Notes: generated by a model from the sequence alone, not told the origin. Shown: positions 1 to 10,059, numbered from the stretch's first letter. The stretch is DNA of 50,551 bases from Lachnospiraceae bacterium (GCA_029067205.1 JAIEEY010000075.1:18913-69463), one strand, 5' to 3'. Made by a program: numbers and translations.

Positions 1-1252
1 CGTCGTTGTATTTGAGTATTGGCAGTTCGCTGTTATGGATGTTGTGGAGATATGATGCCACAGCATCAGCTTTTTTGTCCAAGGTGGCGTTCAGCACTTC
101 ATTTGAATTTCTGACGAGTTCTGCAACATAGCCGAAATCGTTGTCCTTCAAAGCCTTTTCAAATTCGATCATGAGCTCTTTGTTTGGGATTCGAAGTTCA
201 CCGTCGCGGTAGGACAGCAGACCATAGGTGATCATTGCCGAATAGATCTCTTCCCTGTTCTGTGGATTTTCCTGACCGGCCGAATATTCCTCCTCAATAT
301 CAATCCTGACAGGAATATTGTTTACCATCTTGACGACATCTTCCCGCACCTCACCAATATTATATTTTAGGAAAAACAGAACCTCGTCTATTTTTCCCAT
401 TCTGGTCCAATAGCTGCGGCAATGTCCGTTGATCAATGCGAGGACAACGGAACGGGGGTTGTAAATCCTTGTACCAAATGAAGTCTGATATCCGTTATAC
501 CAGTCACGGATGGCATCAAGCGGCACCTTGTCCTGTCTCTGGCACAATTCTTCCACTTCGCTTTCCAGGAATCCGAAATACTCTTCAAAAAAGAAATCGT
601 TCAGCATCGTGTATTCATCAAACATATTCAGTGCCGATCCGGTACTGTATTTTTTAATCGGAAGGACACCAGTCATATAAGTAAGGGCAACATAGGCTCT
701 GTCTTTTAGCAGATTCCGCAGAAACTCCAAAAATTTGCCATGGGATTCAGGATATAAGTTATGACTGAAAATGTAATCCCATTCATCAATGATAAAGATA
801 AATTGTTCTTTTGTGGCAATCAGAATATCAGAAATCGTATAAAAATCCTCGATTTTCATATCGGGATAAGCCTCCATGATATCACTTTTGATCGATTTCT
901 TAATTAGACTGATATAGTCATTATAGGTTTCCCCTTCTTCGGGCAATGTATTGAGGCATAGATTGATGACATTGTACTTATTTAAATGTGTGGTATAAGT
1001 CCTGCATTTGCTGCCATTCAGTCCATCGAACAACTCTCTGGAATCATATGCTTTGCAATAGTACGCACCGAGCATGTTAAGCATCGAAGTTTTACCGAAA
1101 CGGCGCGGTTTTGTGATACAGATATAACGGTTCATGGTATTGATTCGTGTATTCATTTTTTCAAGGATACCAGATTTGTCGACAAAAAATTCGTCGTGAG
1201 TCAGCATATTGAATATATTATATGCAGACTCCGTGTTTAGACATACAGCCAT
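1..1252 (-). CDS. AAA-ATPase-like / PD-(D/E)XK superfamily protein, 3' part outside window
   Basis: My translation of the minus strand gives about 417 codons from ATG at 1252, behind a GGAGGAT ribosome binding site, running off the left edge. The protein has DKSGIL near residue 25, a Walker A-like loop KPRRFGKTSML (48-58) and a Walker B FIFIIDEWDY (151-160). This pattern is that of the AAA-ATPase_like family (PF09820), usually followed by a C-terminal PDDEXK_9 nuclease domain, which here would lie outside the window. These proteins are numerous and variable in gut Clostridia and Bacteroidetes and their biological role is unknown; mobile-element or defence roles have been suggested for the group. 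It is divergent in position from nothing nearby and seems monocistronic. Confidence 0.85.
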   Translation of the reverse strand, partial: MAVCLNTESAYNIFNMLTHDEFFVDKSGILEKMNTRINTMNRYICITKPRRFGKTSMLNMLGAYYCKAYDSRELFDGLNGSKCRTYTTHLNKYNVINLCLNTLPEEGETYNDYISLIKKSIKSDIMEAYPDMKIEDFYTISDILIATKEQFIFIIDEWDYIFSHNLYPESHGKFLEFLRNLLKDRAYVALTYMTGVLPIKKYSTGSALNMFDEYTMLNDFFFEEYFGFLESEVEELCQRQDKVPLDAIRDWYNGYQTSFGTRIYNPRSVVLALINGHCRSYWTRMGKIDEVLFFLKYNIGEVREDVVKMVNNIPVRIDIEEEYSAGQENPQNREEIYSAMITYGLLSYRDGELRIPNKELMIEFEKALKDNDFGYVAELVRNSNEVLNATLDKKADAVASYLHNIHNSELPILKYND

Positions 1253-1339
1253 ACTGATCCTCCATTCAATTTGTTCAAGTGATCATGTCTCTTTTATTAT
1301 ACTGTTATATTGCTGTTGGTACAAGTAGAAAGTTTTGAT

Positions 1340-1491
1340 ACAGTTCAGCCTAGGACTTTGATGCAAATTATGGCTTATAATTATGGCTTATACAAGCCAT
1401 GAGAGAAAGCGTAGTGGTTGAGAAGCATCAAGTCACGGTACGTGGTTTACATGACCTGATGCTTGTAACAGAGAACCGAAGGCTGAACTGT
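1340..1491. repeat. ~150-bp interspersed hairpin repeat, copy A
   Basis: The element begins ACAGTTCAGCCT and ends with its exact reverse complement AGGCTGAACTGT, a 12-bp terminal inverted repeat. Inside are further partial inverted repeats (GCATCAAG..., ...TGATGC). A homologous copy in opposite orientation lies at 27706-27855. No coding capacity is visible, so it is either a MITE or a structured extragenic repeat. It sits between carB and the AAA-ATPase-like gene. Confidence 0.8.
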
Positions 1492-1569
1492 TATAAAGTT
1501 TTCCTGTTCTCCATGGATATTATTTGTATCAGTTTGGAAAATGGAGAAGCAGTTGGCAATAAAATAAGA

Positions 1570-1604
1570 CCACATATAGCAGGATTAGGGTCTGCTATAT
1601 GTGG
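1570..1604 (-). terminator. Rho-independent terminator of carB
   Basis: A perfect 13-bp inverted repeat (CCACATATAGCAG / CTGCTATATGTGG) with a 9-base loop lies 15 bases past the carB stop. On the minus strand it is followed by the T-rich TCTTATTTTATT. Confidence 0.8.
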
Positions 1605-1618
1605 ATATTAAATAGCTG

Positions 1619-4600
1619 TTATTCTTTGTCTCTGATCTCGCTGTGGAGCTGCTGCAATGATTTCACATCGGCATTGCCATGTTTCTGTACATATAAAATG
1701 CCCTTTGCGGTGGCTCTTGCTCCGGCGATTGTGGTCATGTATGGAATTCTGCCCTTGATTGCAGCCTTTCTGAGATAGCTGTCGTCATGGACACTGTCCT
1801 TTCCGACTGGGGAATTTATAATCAGGTCAATATTTCCATTTGTGATAAGATCGAGTATATGGGGGCGTCCCTCATGGAGTTTCTTTACAAGCGCTGCCTC
1901 AATACCCGCCTCTGTAATTAAGTTGTATGTCCCCTGGGTTGCAAGAATCTCAAATCCAGCATCATGGAACAGCTGTGCAATTTCGACAACTTCCGGCTTG
2001 TCCTTGCCATTGACGGAGATCAGCACTGTTCCGCTAAGCGGCAGCTGTGTCTGGGTTGCTTCCTGCGCCTTGTAGAATGCCTCGCCATAATAGGGTGATA
2101 GTCCGAGTACTTCGCCAGTCGAGCGCATTTCCGGGCCAAGTACCGGGTCTACCTCCGGAAACATGTTGAACGGGAAGACAGCCTCTTTTACGCCATAATA
2201 CGGAATGTCCTTCTCCTTTAGATTTGGAACAGGAGATGGGCGTGAGGTAATCTCCGATGTAATAATGTCAGTTGCCAGCGGTACCATACGGATATTGCAC
2301 ACTTTGGAGACAAGCGGTACAGTACGCGATGCACGCGGGTTTGCCTCGAGCACGTAAACTTTGCCTTTCTCGATTGCATACTGCATGTTCATCAAGCCCT
2401 TGACATGCATTTCCTCAGCGATTTTCTTCGTGTATTCCTTGATGGTGGCAACATTTTCCGCAGTGATGTGCACGCTTGGGATAATGCAGGCGGAGTCACC
2501 GGAGTGGACGCCCGCAAGCTCAATATGCTCCATGACTGCAGGAACAAAAGCGTGTGTGCCGTCGCTGATCGCGTCTGCCTCGCACTCCAATGCATGGTTT
2601 AGGAAACGGTCAATTAAGATTGGTCTGTCAGGAGTCACTCCGACTGCCGCATTCATATATCCCGCCATGCTCTCGTCGTCATACACGACTTCCATACCAC
2701 GTCCTCCGAGCACATAGGACGGACGAACCATGACCGGATAACCGATTTTTCTGGCAATTTCCAGTGCTTCTTCGACGGTTGTAGCCATGCCGGCTTCCGG
2801 CATTGGAATGCCAAGCTTGTCCATCATGGAGCGGAACAGGTCGCGGTCTTCTGCAAGGTCGATCACAGAAGGGGGAGTGCCAAGGATTTTTACACCATTT
2901 TTCTCAAGTTCTGAAGCTAAGTTGAGCGGTGTCTGACCTCCGAACTGTGCAATGACGCCGAGCGGTTTTTCTTTATGATAGATGCTTAGTACATCTTCCA
3001 GTGTGAGCGGTTCAAAGTAAAGCTTGTCAGAGGTATCATAATCCGTTGATACCGTCTCTGGATTGCAGTTTACAATGATGGTCTCAAAACCAAGCTCTTT
3101 CAAAGCCAGTGATGCATGGACGCAGCAGTAGTCAAACTCGATTCCCTGACCGATTCTGTTTGGCCCGCCGCCGAGGATCATGACCTTTGGCTTATCTGTA
3201 TTGACAGGGTTTTTGTCCCGGACGTTTTTTTCGTCCGTGGCATTGTAGGTGGAATAGTAATATGCACTGTCGGGAGTGCCGCTCACATGAACGCCCTCCC
3301 ATGCCTCCTCCACGCCGAGTTCAATCCGTTTGCTTCTGATGGTATCCTCCGGAATCTCCAGAATCTGGCTCAGATATTTGTCAGAAAAACCGTTTTTCTT
3401 GGCAGAAATCAATGCCTCGTCAGAAGGAAGGGAGCCTTTTGACCTGACAAGCCCTTCCTCTTCCTCGACAAGTTCCTGCATCTGTTTTACAAAGTAGTGT
3501 TTTACCTTGGTGATGTCAAAGATTTCGTCAACGGTTGCTCCCTTTCGCAGTGCCTCGTACATGATAAAATGTCGGTCGCTGGAGGGGTGTGCGAGCATGA
3601 GCAGCAGTTCTTCCTTTGTTCTGGTGTCGTAATCTTTGGCGTGACCAAGACCATATCTGCCAGTCTCAAGGCTGCGGATTGCTTTCTGGAATGCTTCTTT
3701 ATAGGTTTTGCCGATACTCATAACCTCGCCGACAGCGCGCATCTGTGTGCCGAGCTTGTCCTCAACGCCTTTGAATTTTTCGAAAGCCCAGCGTGCGAAC
3801 TTGATCACAACATAGTCGCCGTCGGGAACATATTTGTCCAGGGTGCCATATTTGCCGCACTCAATATCCCTGAGTGTCAATCCGGCTGCAAGCATGGCAG
3901 AGACAAGTGCGATCGGGAAGCCAGTCGCCTTGGAGGCAAGTGCGGAGGAACGGGAAGTTCTGGGGTTGATCTCAATCACGACGACGCGGTCTGTGACGGG
4001 ATCGTGAGCAAACTGTACGTTAGTGCCGCCGATAACCTTGACAGAATCTACGATACGGTACGCTTGTTCCTGCAGCCGCTTTTGGAGATCTTCAGAGATC
4101 GTGAGCATAGGAGCGGAGCAGAAAGAATCGCCGGTATGTGTTCCTAGTGGATCAATATTTTCGATAAAGCAGACTGTGATCATGTTGCCTTCGGCATCAC
4201 GCACAATCTCAAGTTCCAGTTCTTCCCAGCCAAGAATTGATTCCTCGACGAGAACCTGTCCGACTAGGCTTGCCTGCAGACCGCGCGCGCAGACAGTCTT
4301 TAATTCTTCTTTATTATAGACGAGCCCGCCGCCTGCGCCGCCCATGGTGTATGCGGGGCGGAGTACAACAGGATAACCAAGCTTGTCAGCGATGGCGAGT
4401 GCCTCCTCGACACTGTAGGAAACCTCGCTCCTTGCCATCTCAATGCCAATGGCGTCCATGGATTTCTTGAATTCGATACGGTCCTCGCCGCGCTCGATGG
4501 CATCAACCTGCACACCGATCACCTGTACGTGATACTTGTCAAGAATACCCTCCTTGGCAAGCTCGGAACAGAGGTTTAAGCCGGACTGGCCTCCGAGGTT

Positions 4601-4864
4601 TGGAAGGAGTGCGTCCGGGCGCTCCTTGGCAATAATCTGTTCTAAGCGGCGGACATTTAACGGTTCGATGTAAGTTACATCTGCAATTTCCGGATCGGTC
4701 ATGATGGTGGCAGGGTTTGAGTTTACTAAGACGATCTCATATCCAAGTTTGCGAAGCGCTTTGCAGGCCTGCGTTCCAGAGTAGTCAAATTCACACGCCT
4801 GTCCGATGATGATCGGACCGGAACCGATTATCAGAACTTTATTGATATCATTTCTTTTCGGCAT
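1619..4864 (-). CDS. carB: Carbamoyl-phosphate synthase large subunit
   Basis: The 1081-residue protein has the usual full length of CarB. It makes carbamoyl phosphate from bicarbonate, ATP and ammonia delivered by the glutaminase subunit CarA, feeding pyrimidine and arginine synthesis. Two tandem ATP-grasp halves are visible: the first opens with KVLIIGSGPIIIGQACEFDY and has PAYTMGGAGGGL, the second has KVMILGGGPNRIGQGIEFDY and PSYVLGGRGMEVV. The C-terminal MGS-like allosteric domain starts near LISVNGKDKPEV. A GGAGG ribosome binding site precedes the ATG. No carA is adjacent, so the small subunit must be encoded elsewhere. It follows iorB on the same strand after 76 bases and ends at a strong terminator. 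Confidence 0.97.
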   Translation of the reverse strand: MPKRNDINKVLIIGSGPIIIGQACEFDYSGTQACKALRKLGYEIVLVNSNPATIMTDPEIADVTYIEPLNVRRLEQIIAKERPDALLPNLGGQSGLNLCSELAKEGILDKYHVQVIGVQVDAIERGEDRIEFKKSMDAIGIEMARSEVSYSVEEALAIADKLGYPVVLRPAYTMGGAGGGLVYNKEELKTVCARGLQASLVGQVLVEESILGWEELELEIVRDAEGNMITVCFIENIDPLGTHTGDSFCSAPMLTISEDLQKRLQEQAYRIVDSVKVIGGTNVQFAHDPVTDRVVVIEINPRTSRSSALASKATGFPIALVSAMLAAGLTLRDIECGKYGTLDKYVPDGDYVVIKFARWAFEKFKGVEDKLGTQMRAVGEVMSIGKTYKEAFQKAIRSLETGRYGLGHAKDYDTRTKEELLLMLAHPSSDRHFIMYEALRKGATVDEIFDITKVKHYFVKQMQELVEEEEGLVRSKGSLPSDEALISAKKNGFSDKYLSQILEIPEDTIRSKRIELGVEEAWEGVHVSGTPDSAYYYSTYNATDEKNVRDKNPVNTDKPKVMILGGGPNRIGQGIEFDYCCVHASLALKELGFETIIVNCNPETVSTDYDTSDKLYFEPLTLEDVLSIYHKEKPLGVIAQFGGQTPLNLASELEKNGVKILGTPPSVIDLAEDRDLFRSMMDKLGIPMPEAGMATTVEEALEIARKIGYPVMVRPSYVLGGRGMEVVYDDESMAGYMNAAVGVTPDRPILIDRFLNHALECEADAISDGTHAFVPAVMEHIELAGVHSGDSACIIPSVHITAENVATIKEYTKKIAEEMHVKGLMNMQYAIEKGKVYVLEANPRASRTVPLVSKVCNIRMVPLATDIITSEITSRPSPVPNLKEKDIPYYGVKEAVFPFNMFPEVDPVLGPEMRSTGEVLGLSPYYGEAFYKAQEATQTQLPLSGTVLISVNGKDKPEVVEIAQLFHDAGFEILATQGTYNLITEAGIEAALVKKLHEGRPHILDLITNGNIDLIINSPVGKDSVHDDSYLRKAAIKGRIPYMTTIAGARATAKGILYVQKHGNADVKSLQQLHSEIRDKE

Positions 4865-4940
4865 AATAAACCTCCGTTTTTATTATTTGTAATTTATAAC
4901 AGCATTCTCTTTTAACCGCCGCTTCTGGGCGGCGAATTTT

Positions 4941-5510
4941 TTACATTGCATAACCAGCTTCAAATGCTGCCTTGTTGATTTCGACGGTCTTTGGCGGAAC
5001 AGTGGACTCTATGACTTCAAGCCACTGGTTTTTGTCAAAATCCATGCGTTTTGCGGCGACACCGACGATGATTGTGTTAAACACTTTGGCATTCCCGAGT
5101 TTTTTTGCCTCTTCCATGGCATCGACATCGACCACATTGTAGTCTTTTTTTAAGTTTTCAATTATATTTTCAGGATACTGTGCAGCACCTGTCACAACAG
5201 TGATGGGATCGATTCGCTGGTCATTTACGATGATGATGCCGTCCTTTTTCAGAAAATGGGCATACCGCAAAGCCTCCAGTTTTTCGAAAGCGATCAGCAC
5301 GTCTGCCTGTCCTTCCTCCACGATGGGTTCTGCAACAGAGTCACCATAGCGCACGAAAGTGACAACACTTCCGCCGCGCTGTGCCATGCCGTGTACTTCG
5401 GAGAGCTTTACGTCATAACCTGCCTTTGTGATGATGCCGCCAAGGATACGGCTTGTGAGCAGTGTACCCTGACCGCCCACGCCTACAATCATAATATTCT
5501 TAGTAGTCAT
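4941..5510 (-). CDS. iorB: Indolepyruvate ferredoxin oxidoreductase, beta subunit
   Basis: At 189 residues this is the normal size for IorB. With IorA it oxidatively decarboxylates aryl pyruvates (from Trp, Phe, Tyr transamination) to aryl-acetyl-CoA, reducing ferredoxin. The N-terminal glycine motif IVGVGGQGTLLTSRILG and the segment SEVHGMAQRGGSV are typical of the gamma-domain of pyruvate-ferredoxin oxidoreductase relatives. The gene follows iorA on the same strand, 86 bases downstream, with AGGAGGACA ahead of the ATG, so the two are co-transcribed and form one enzyme. It is cytoplasmic and oxygen-sensitive, which fits a strict anaerobe that ferments aromatic amino acids. Confidence 0.93.
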   Translation of the reverse strand: MTTKNIMIVGVGGQGTLLTSRILGGIITKAGYDVKLSEVHGMAQRGGSVVTFVRYGDSVAEPIVEEGQADVLIAFEKLEALRYAHFLKKDGIIIVNDQRIDPITVVTGAAQYPENIIENLKKDYNVVDVDAMEEAKKLGNAKVFNTIIVGVAAKRMDFDKNQWLEVIESTVPPKTVEINKAAFEAGYAM

Positions 5511-5596
5511 TGTCCTGTCCTCCTATTCTTGTTTAACCCATAAATTTGGGCGTATGCCCGTATTTATCGTGTGAAAAAACTTCCGTATACGGGTTT

Positions 5597-7330
5597 TCAC
5601 ATTGTTTTTATGGCATCAAATTTGCAGCGTTTCATGCACAGGCCGCAGCCATTGCACATGGTATCATCAATTTTGACGGTTCCGTCCTCGTTTTTGGTGA
5701 GGGCAGGGCAGCCGGGAACGAGGCACATGCCGCATTTCTTACACTTTTCAGGGATTGTAATGCATTTTGCATTGGTGGCCTGTGATTTTAAAAGGGCACA
5801 GGGAGCACAGACGATCAATACAGATACTTCATCGCGTGCGACTTCGCGCTTTACAAGCTTTTCCAGCTCGTCAACATCAAAGGCATCAACCTCGTATACA
5901 TGCTCGACTCCGATTGCCTTACACAGATGGTAGAGACTGATTGCTTTTGTCTCCTTGCCGTTGAGCATCTTTCCGGTGGCGGCATGATCCTGATGTCCCG
6001 TCATGCCAGTGGTGGAGTTGTCAAGGATCAGCACTGTGCCGGTGGATTGGTTGTATACCATATTCATCAGGGAGTTGACACCGGTGTGCAGGAATGTCGA
6101 GTCACCGATCAGCGCAACCCAGTTTTTGATGTAATCTTTGCCCTTTGCCTTTTCCATGCCATGCAAAGTAGAGATGGAAGCACCCATGCATACAGTCGTA
6201 TCTATGACATTCAGCGGTGCGACTGCGCCGAGGGTATAGCATCCGATATCGCCGGCACCGTGGATACCAAGCTTTTTTAAGACTGAGAAAGTGCTTCTGT
6301 GTGGACAGCCGGGGCACAGGATCGGAGGGCGCGCCGGAACCAGCGCAGGTGCTGCAGTGTCGATCTTCATGCCAAGAACACGCTCACGGATCATGTTGGC
6401 GCTGTACTCGCCCTGTAAGGTGAAGAGTTCCTTGCCGATGCAGTCGATGCCCCAGGATCTGACCTGCTCCTCGATCAACGGCTCGAGTTCCTCGAAGATA
6501 TAGAGTTTGTCAACTTTGGAGGCAAATTCTTCGATCAGTTTTCTCGGGAGGGGGTGTACAAGACCAAGCTTTAGCACGCTGGCATCCGGCATTGCCTCCG
6601 CAACATATGTATAGGGAATACCGCTGGTGATAAATCCGACAGAGGTATCTTTGTAAACTGCTTTGTTGATTGCGAAACTGCAGGCGTCTTCTGCCATCTG
6701 TTTCAGGCGGTTTTCCACGTGTACATGACGGCCTTTGGCGTTTCCGGGCATCATGACATGTTTTGCCGCATTTCGCTCGTAGGGTTTATCGGGAATTTCC
6801 TGCCTGTCCTCGAGGGTTACAGGTCCCTGTGAATGCGCAAGTCTTGTCGTGGTTCTTATCATAACAGGTGTGTCGTATTTCTCACTGTATTCGAAGGCAA
6901 GCTTGGTGAAATCCTTTGCTTCCTGGGAGTCAGACGGTTCTAATACGGGAACCTGCGCCGCGCGCGCCACACAGCGGGAGTCCTGCTCATTCTGTGAGGA
7001 ATAGAGACCAGGGTCGTCTGCCGCTGCAAGGACAAGTCCTCCGTTTGCTCCAATATAGGATACCGTGTAGAGTGGATCGCTTGCCACATTGACACCAACC
7101 ATTTTCATGGACGCCATAGCGCGCACGCCGCTGATGGACGCACCGATGGCAACTTCCATGGCAACCTTCTCGTTTGGTGCCCACTCTGCATAGATTTCCG
7201 GGTATTTTACGATATTTTCACTGATTTCGGTGCTGGGTGTTCCGGGGTAAGCACTGGACACTTTGACGCCGGCTTCATAAGCACCACGGGCAATTGCTTC
7301 ATTGCCCAGCATGATTTTTGTTTCGCTCAT
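5597..7330 (-). CDS. iorA: Indolepyruvate ferredoxin oxidoreductase, alpha subunit
   Basis: I place the start at 7330 (MSETKIMLGNEA), where AGGAAAGG precedes the ATG by a good distance; an upstream in-frame extension to 7516 lacks a ribosome binding site, lies across the promoter and is low-complexity. The 577-residue product has the N-terminal pyrimidine-binding domain (AYPGTPSTEI, residues 29-38), a TPP-binding GDSTF...N segment in the second half, and a C-terminal ferredoxin domain with two cysteine clusters, CKKCGMCLVPGCP and CNGCGLCMKRC, which would hold two [4Fe-4S] clusters. It forms the catalytic partner of the downstream iorB product. Confidence 0.94.
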   Translation of the reverse strand: MSETKIMLGNEAIARGAYEAGVKVSSAYPGTPSTEISENIVKYPEIYAEWAPNEKVAMEVAIGASISGVRAMASMKMVGVNVASDPLYTVSYIGANGGLVLAAADDPGLYSSQNEQDSRCVARAAQVPVLEPSDSQEAKDFTKLAFEYSEKYDTPVMIRTTTRLAHSQGPVTLEDRQEIPDKPYERNAAKHVMMPGNAKGRHVHVENRLKQMAEDACSFAINKAVYKDTSVGFITSGIPYTYVAEAMPDASVLKLGLVHPLPRKLIEEFASKVDKLYIFEELEPLIEEQVRSWGIDCIGKELFTLQGEYSANMIRERVLGMKIDTAAPALVPARPPILCPGCPHRSTFSVLKKLGIHGAGDIGCYTLGAVAPLNVIDTTVCMGASISTLHGMEKAKGKDYIKNWVALIGDSTFLHTGVNSLMNMVYNQSTGTVLILDNSTTGMTGHQDHAATGKMLNGKETKAISLYHLCKAIGVEHVYEVDAFDVDELEKLVKREVARDEVSVLIVCAPCALLKSQATNAKCITIPEKCKKCGMCLVPGCPALTKNEDGTVKIDDTMCNGCGLCMKRCKFDAIKTM

Positions 7331-7390
7331 TTGTTGATTCCTTTCCTGTTGTCGTTTTTTCATTGCTCTTAAGCACACACCAATACTTTT

Positions 7391-7419
7391 ATGATAGTGA
7401 AAAAAAGAGATTACGTCAA
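7391..7419 (-). promoter_or_regulatory. Probable sigma-A promoter of iorAB
   Basis: On the minus strand TTGACG and TATCAT are separated by exactly 17 bases. Initiation would fall near 7384, leaving a leader of about 54 bases before the iorA ATG. This supports the shorter iorA start. Confidence 0.65.
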
Positions 7420-7550
7420 TCATTTTAATGTGTTTTTTGACTGGAATTTTCCAACAGTATATGTAAAGATATAGATACAGTCCCTGATTGGAATTTCTGG
7501 ACTGTACTTTGGGCACTTAATGGACAGTTAACAGGATTATTGCCTTGTGA

Positions 7551-8134
7551 TCAGCCTATTTTAAAGTACTCTTGAAGCGCTGCACGGATTTCTTTGCGAA
7601 AATCAACGTCGCCTTTTGTAACACCTTTGACAATCTTGCCGCGGTACTCAATCTCGTATGGTTTATCCTCAACTGGGATAAAGTCATCGAGATAAGCCCA
7701 GCGGTTTGTATTGCCATTACTGAATTCGCGGTTAAGCCACAGATCAAAGTCCGCGCCGTATCTTTTCAATAAGTCCAGAATCTCGAACAAGTGCTTTTTC
7801 GCCGCATCATATTTTTGTTCCCGCTCATATCCGGATTCTCCATAGCGATGTAAGATCTCATTTGCCGCTGTTGCAAGTGTTTGAAGCGGCAGCACTGTAT
7901 ACCCTAAAAGAGGGCGCGGTTTTCCATAAAGTCAGGATCTGCACCGTTATCAAGAAGCAGGTTGATAATCTCAAATTGTCCGCATTTAACCGCCACCTGG
8001 AGCGGAGACTGTCCTATATCCTTTTTGGGTCTTGTTCCAGTGTAGATTTCGTTTACAACAGCAGAATTTTTTGCTATCCGTGCGAGGATTTTTTCAAGTT
8101 CCCCATGACGGATTTCTTTAAACATTGTGTTCAT
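7551..8134 (-). pseudogene. Ankyrin-repeat domain protein, single-base frameshift
   Basis: Two adjacent reading frames make one protein. The first (8134 to 7904) encodes MNTMFKEIRHGELEKILARI..., with an ankyrin-like unit QSPLQVAVKCGQFEIINLLLDNGADPDFMEN, and stops. The second, in the next frame, continues as RPLLGYTVLPLQTLATAANE... with LDLLKRYGADFDLWLN and ends EYFKIG at 7551. The interval is 584 bases, so restoring one base gives 195 codons. The break falls at or next to the run of A in GAAAACC near 7925, which is compatible with either a real mutation or a homopolymer sequencing error. These small ankyrin proteins are common in Lachnospiraceae and their role is not known. Confidence 0.75.
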
Positions 8135-8378
8135 AAAATGTCCTCCATAAAATTTGATTCGCCTGAGCTTTATTCTACCACAGCTGCATCTGCGATTCCA
8201 ATAAATTTTATTTCTACATATGTGCCATTCGCTATTGTGTTCTTGTATCAGTTTTTCATTCAGTTTCTTTCCAATAAATATTTAATTGAAAAAGAGGTTT
8301 ACTTTGCCGCTTTAAAGTGGGATAATGTGCATAGCTGAAAAATTACAGTGATTATTTGGGATAAAAGGAGTAAAAACA

Positions 8379-10013
8379 ATGCCAATCACAGATATTTTGG
8401 AGAGAAACTGTAAACTATATGGAAATGATATCTGTCTCGTGGAGATCAATCCTGAGATCAAGGAGACACGGCGTGTCACATGGAAGGAGTATGATCTGAT
8501 CGAGCCTAATCCTGTGACACATTATCGTCGTGAGATTACATGGAGTGTATTTAATGAAAAGGCAAACCGTTTTGCCAATATGCTGATTCAGAGGGGCATC
8601 AAGAAGGGAGACAAAGTGGCAATCCTGCTGATGAACTGTCTGGAGTGGCTGCCGATCTATTTTGGTATTTTAAAAACGGGTGCGCTGGCAGTGCCGCTTA
8701 ATTTCCGCTATGCATCAGATGAGATCGAGTACTGCCTGAATCTGGCGGAGGTTGACGTCCTTGTATTTGGACCGGAGTTTATCGGACGTGTGGAGGAAAT
8801 CGCAGAGAGTATCAGTAAAAATCGACTGTTATTTTTTGCAGGGGACAGCTGTCCGAGTTTTGCGGAGGACTACAACAGTCTCACAGCGAACTGTTCCAGC
8901 CAGACTCCGATGATCGCATTGACGGACACAGACGATGCCGCGATTTATTTCTCATCGGGCACAACGGGATTTCCTAAGGCGATCTTACATAACCATGAAA
9001 GTCTGATGCATTCGTGCAAAGTGGAGCAGAACCATCATGGACAGACGAAGCAGGATGTATTTCTGTGTATTCCGCCGCTGTATCACACTGGAGCAAAGAT
9101 GCACTGGTTCGGAAGTTTTCTGGAGGGAAGCAGAGCCGTTCTGTTAAAAGGAACGAAGCCAGAGTTTATATTGGATGCCGTATCAAAAGAAAAGTGTACG
9201 ATCGTGTGGCTCTTAGTACCATGGGCGCAGGATATTCTCGATGCGATTGACAGAGGCGATGTCAAGCTTGAGGAGTATGAGCTTTCCCAGTGGAGATTGA
9301 TGCACATCGGTGCGCAGCCGGTTCCACAGAGCTTGATACAGCGATGGAAAAAGGTATTTCCACATCATCAGTATGACACAAATTATGGTCTCAGTGAGTC
9401 AATCGGTCCAGGCTGTGTGCATCTTGGTGTTGAGAATATCCATAAAGTCGGTGCAATCGGAAAAGCGGGCTATGGCTGGCAGGTGAAGATTGTCGATGAA
9501 AGTGGCAAACAGGTAACACGCGGCGAGGTTGGAGAGCTTGCCGTAAAAGGACCAGGTGTTATGACATGCTACTATAACGATGAGCAGGCGACAAACGAAG
9601 TGCTTCGCGACGGATGGCTGTTTACAGGGGACATGGCGCAGGAGGACGAGGATGGTTTTATCTTCCTCGTGGACCGCAAGAAGGATGTCGTGATCAGCGG
9701 TGGTGAGAATATCTACCCTGTTCAGATCGAAGACTTCCTGCGCACGAACAATAAAGTGAAGGATGTGGCTGTAATTGGTATTCCAGACAAGCGTCTGGGA
9801 GAAATAACAGCTGCTATTATCGAGATAAAAGAGGGTATGGACTGCACGGAGGAAGAGATCAACGAATATTGCATGAAGCTTCCGAAGTATAAGCGCCCGC
9901 GTCAGGTGATATTTGCGGATATTCCGAGAAACCCGACTGGCAAGATTGAGAAGCCGAAGCTTCGGAAGATTTACGGCGGCGAAAGTCTTGTGGCTGCGCA
10001 GAATAAATCATAA
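8379..10013 (+). CDS. AMP-forming acyl-CoA synthetase family protein
   Basis: The 544-residue protein is an ANL-superfamily adenylating enzyme. The phosphate-binding loop is IYFSSGTTGFPKA, followed by YGLSES, TGDMAQEDEDGF, the hinge RKKDVVISGGENIYP and the C-terminal catalytic lysine region PTGKIEK. It would activate a carboxylic acid as acyl-AMP and pass it to CoA. The substrate cannot be read from sequence; medium- or long-chain fatty acids or aryl acids are possible. It begins with AAAGGAG ahead of ATG. It is transcribed away from iorAB and followed 46 bases later by rarA. Residues 30-55 contain a near-repetition (RRVTWKEYD.. / RREITWSVFN), suggesting a small internal duplication. Confidence 0.88.
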   Translation: MPITDILERNCKLYGNDICLVEINPEIKETRRVTWKEYDLIEPNPVTHYRREITWSVFNEKANRFANMLIQRGIKKGDKVAILLMNCLEWLPIYFGILKTGALAVPLNFRYASDEIEYCLNLAEVDVLVFGPEFIGRVEEIAESISKNRLLFFAGDSCPSFAEDYNSLTANCSSQTPMIALTDTDDAAIYFSSGTTGFPKAILHNHESLMHSCKVEQNHHGQTKQDVFLCIPPLYHTGAKMHWFGSFLEGSRAVLLKGTKPEFILDAVSKEKCTIVWLLVPWAQDILDAIDRGDVKLEEYELSQWRLMHIGAQPVPQSLIQRWKKVFPHHQYDTNYGLSESIGPGCVHLGVENIHKVGAIGKAGYGWQVKIVDESGKQVTRGEVGELAVKGPGVMTCYYNDEQATNEVLRDGWLFTGDMAQEDEDGFIFLVDRKKDVVISGGENIYPVQIEDFLRTNNKVKDVAVIGIPDKRLGEITAAIIEIKEGMDCTEEEINEYCMKLPKYKRPRQVIFADIPRNPTGKIEKPKLRKIYGGESLVAAQNKS

Positions 10014-10059
10014 AATATGATAACATGATAGCAACACGGGTGTTATTGAGGAGCGAGAG

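Noticed and set aside
3497-4147. Long open frame on the plus strand opposite carB
   Set aside because: It is a shadow of carB: no ribosome binding site, cysteine-rich odd composition, and the opposite strand is a certain gene.
4914-4935. Hairpin CGCCGC-TTCTGG-GCGGCG between iorB and carB as an iorB terminator
   Set aside because: On the minus strand it is followed by GGTTAAAAG with no T run; the T run is on the other strand, where no gene ends. Too weak to call.
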